DNA of 64,000 nt, from NCBI GenBank assembly GCA_963737365.1, contig CAVTSD010000001.1, forward strand, positions 1,240,001-1,304,000. Reading direction: 5' to 3'. Within the stretch, counting starts at the first letter, position 1; every line of letters starts with the position of its first letter. The notes beneath the pieces were generated by a model, which saw only the letters and a program-made list of their open reading frames with translations, had not been told where the DNA came from and did no database searches. Source of the stretch: Roseiarcus sp963737365 (GTDB lineage: Bacteria; Pseudomonadota; Alphaproteobacteria; Rhizobiales; Beijerinckiaceae). Shown here one piece after another: positions 62,899-64,000 of this stretch. A program made the position numbers and the translations under genes.

Positions 62899-63146
62899 AC
62901 CACCGGAAAGACCTTCGATAGAAACCGTAATTCTGCCGTGTTCGAGGGCTCTAAGAATTGTATTTCGCGAGGTGTTGTTCGCACTGAGATACCTTTGCTC
63001 CTTTCCAATGGTCGAAAGCGGTTATTTGGTTGGGATGAGTCAAGGCCCCCCCTCAGTAATTGGAAGCGGTGCCATTTGAAGACTGGACACCGTTCCTCGA
63101 CGTCATTGATAACGAAAAAGTCACCTAAACTTGTGTAAAACTATGG

Positions 63147-64000
63147 ATGCGGAAGCTGGGGGACGTATTGACGGAGTTAAAAAGTGGGGGCGCAGTCGCT
63201 GCGGCGCGTTCGTTACATGTGGTTTGCACACTCGCGGAGGGGCATTATTTTTACGGTGTAGCAGCGCTGGTTAATTCCCTCATTCAAGCTGGCTTCAAAG
63301 GCGTTGTCGCAATCGGCTTTCGGGGAGAGCGACCGAAGTGGCTGGCGTCCTTCGCATGCGATTCAGAATTAGACAGTTATGCCATCACACCCGCGGTACA
63401 ACTGCGCCTCTTTGAGGTTCAGGGGCCTTGGCACCTGAACAACTGCAAGCCTCGCTTCGTCAAAGAAATCCTATTCACGAAATACCCAAAGTCCGACATC
63501 GTCTTCTATTTTGATACAGACATAGTTATCACCCATTCATGGAGTTCGTTCGCCGAATGGGCTCGCGGCGGTGTGGTTCTTGTGCTCGATCCGGCGGACA
63601 GTTACATGCCGCCGAACCATATTTACCGCCGCGCCTGGAAGGATCTGGCCGCTCGGCAGCGCCGCGATTGCCGCGAGTTCGCGGGCTATGTCAACGGCGG
63701 CTGCATCGGCATGTGCAGGACGCACGCTGAATTTGCTCGGGTCTGGAGTTGCCTAATGGAGGAACTCGAGCGCGACGGCGCGGACATGAGCAAGATGAAA
63801 AACGCCACCGGCAGGCTTGAATTTTCGCGGATGGACCAGGATGTTTTAAACGCGGCGGTTATGGCAAGTAGCGTCCCAATAGGCTTGCTCGGTTCGGAGG
63901 CAATGGGCATGTTTCCGTGGGTTGGCGAGGTTATGCCGCATGCCATGTTTGGAAGAAAGCCGTGGCAGCGGAACTACATTTTAGACGCGCTGCGAGGCTT
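63147..64000 (+). CDS. GT-A fold glycosyltransferase (GT8-like), 3'-truncated by the window end
   Basis: The frame is open from ATG 63147 to the edge, 284 codons so far. The start reads MRKLGDVLTELKSGGAVAAA, then LHVVCTLAEGHYFYGVAALV and NSLIQAGFKGVVAIGFRGER. SDIVFYFDTDIVITHSW has the DXD metal motif, and FAGYVNGGCIGMCRTHAEF and SRMDQDVLNAAVMASSVPIG follow, as in GT8-like or nucleotide-diphospho-sugar transferases. It extends beyond the window. The SD is weak and the start could lie a few codons further in. Confidence 0.82.
   Translation, partial: MRKLGDVLTELKSGGAVAAARSLHVVCTLAEGHYFYGVAALVNSLIQAGFKGVVAIGFRGERPKWLASFACDSELDSYAITPAVQLRLFEVQGPWHLNNCKPRFVKEILFTKYPKSDIVFYFDTDIVITHSWSSFAEWARGGVVLVLDPADSYMPPNHIYRRAWKDLAARQRRDCREFAGYVNGGCIGMCRTHAEFARVWSCLMEELERDGADMSKMKNATGRLEFSRMDQDVLNAAVMASSVPIGLLGSEAMGMFPWVGEVMPHAMFGRKPWQRNYILDALRG

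Overview
This 64 kb window comes from a GC-rich alphaproteobacterium, most likely a member of Hyphomicrobiales (Rhizobiales). Evidence for this is the tightly packed, ATGA-overlapping operons, the five-gene LIV transporter with a small extra membrane protein, and the XdhC, MoxR and VWA maturation set beside a molybdenum hydroxylase. A short-Q-loop cytochrome bd oxidase and an alphaproteobacterial-type type II secretion operon agree. The family cannot be fixed from the sequence alone.

Layout. 1-2557 (minus): the N-terminus of murJ, a Cys/Met-metabolism PLP enzyme and a UbiH-like hydroxylase. 2805-3639: an ArsR regulator and an AHSA1-like protein behind a palindrome array. 3709-7097: cydAB, then a CcdA-like thiol transporter. 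7188-12831 (minus): a branched-chain amino-acid type ABC transporter. 13265-22618: a molybdenum hydroxylase operon (coxG, S, L, M, MoxR, VWA, two XdhC-like halves, molybdopterin-binding protein, nucleotidyltransferase). Its S-L-M order and AYRGAGR motif mark form II, not true CO dehydrogenase. 22619-26271: an AT-rich, repeat-bearing spacer, then radC, map, a CinA-like gene, gpt and tRNA-Leu(UAA). 26316-31651: an oxidoreductase, a hydantoinase-like/carbamoylase pair and an orphan cytosine-C5 methyltransferase. 31747-45237: a PEP-CTERM protein, a Sel1 lipoprotein, a complete type II secretion operon and a Tat-exported ferritin-like protein.

The right third is accessory DNA. A 1.9 kb stretch with no recognisable gene leads to a NusG/RfaH-like regulator. 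Then comes the most interesting region (47836-55392): a MetY-like PLP enzyme divergent from a plus-strand set encoding a haem-oxygenase-like putative diiron oxidase, a MetA-like homoserine acyltransferase, an acyl carrier protein, an AMP-forming ligase and an SDR, followed by a convergent FATP-type acyl-CoA synthetase. This looks like a compact, possibly undescribed biosynthetic cluster built on acyl-homoserine chemistry and carrier-protein tethering. From 55574 to the end lies an exopolysaccharide locus (WecG/TagA glycosyltransferase, Wzc-like autokinase, GDP-mannose-epimerase-like protein, GT2, hexapeptide acetyltransferase, GT8-like glycosyltransferase running off the window).

Two genes (an XdhC-like protein at 20791 and the hydantoinase-like protein at 28875) each carry a one-base insertion in a short homopolymer. 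In both, the downstream frame keeps the rest of the conserved domain and overlaps the next start codon, so either the sequence has indel errors or the genes decayed very recently.
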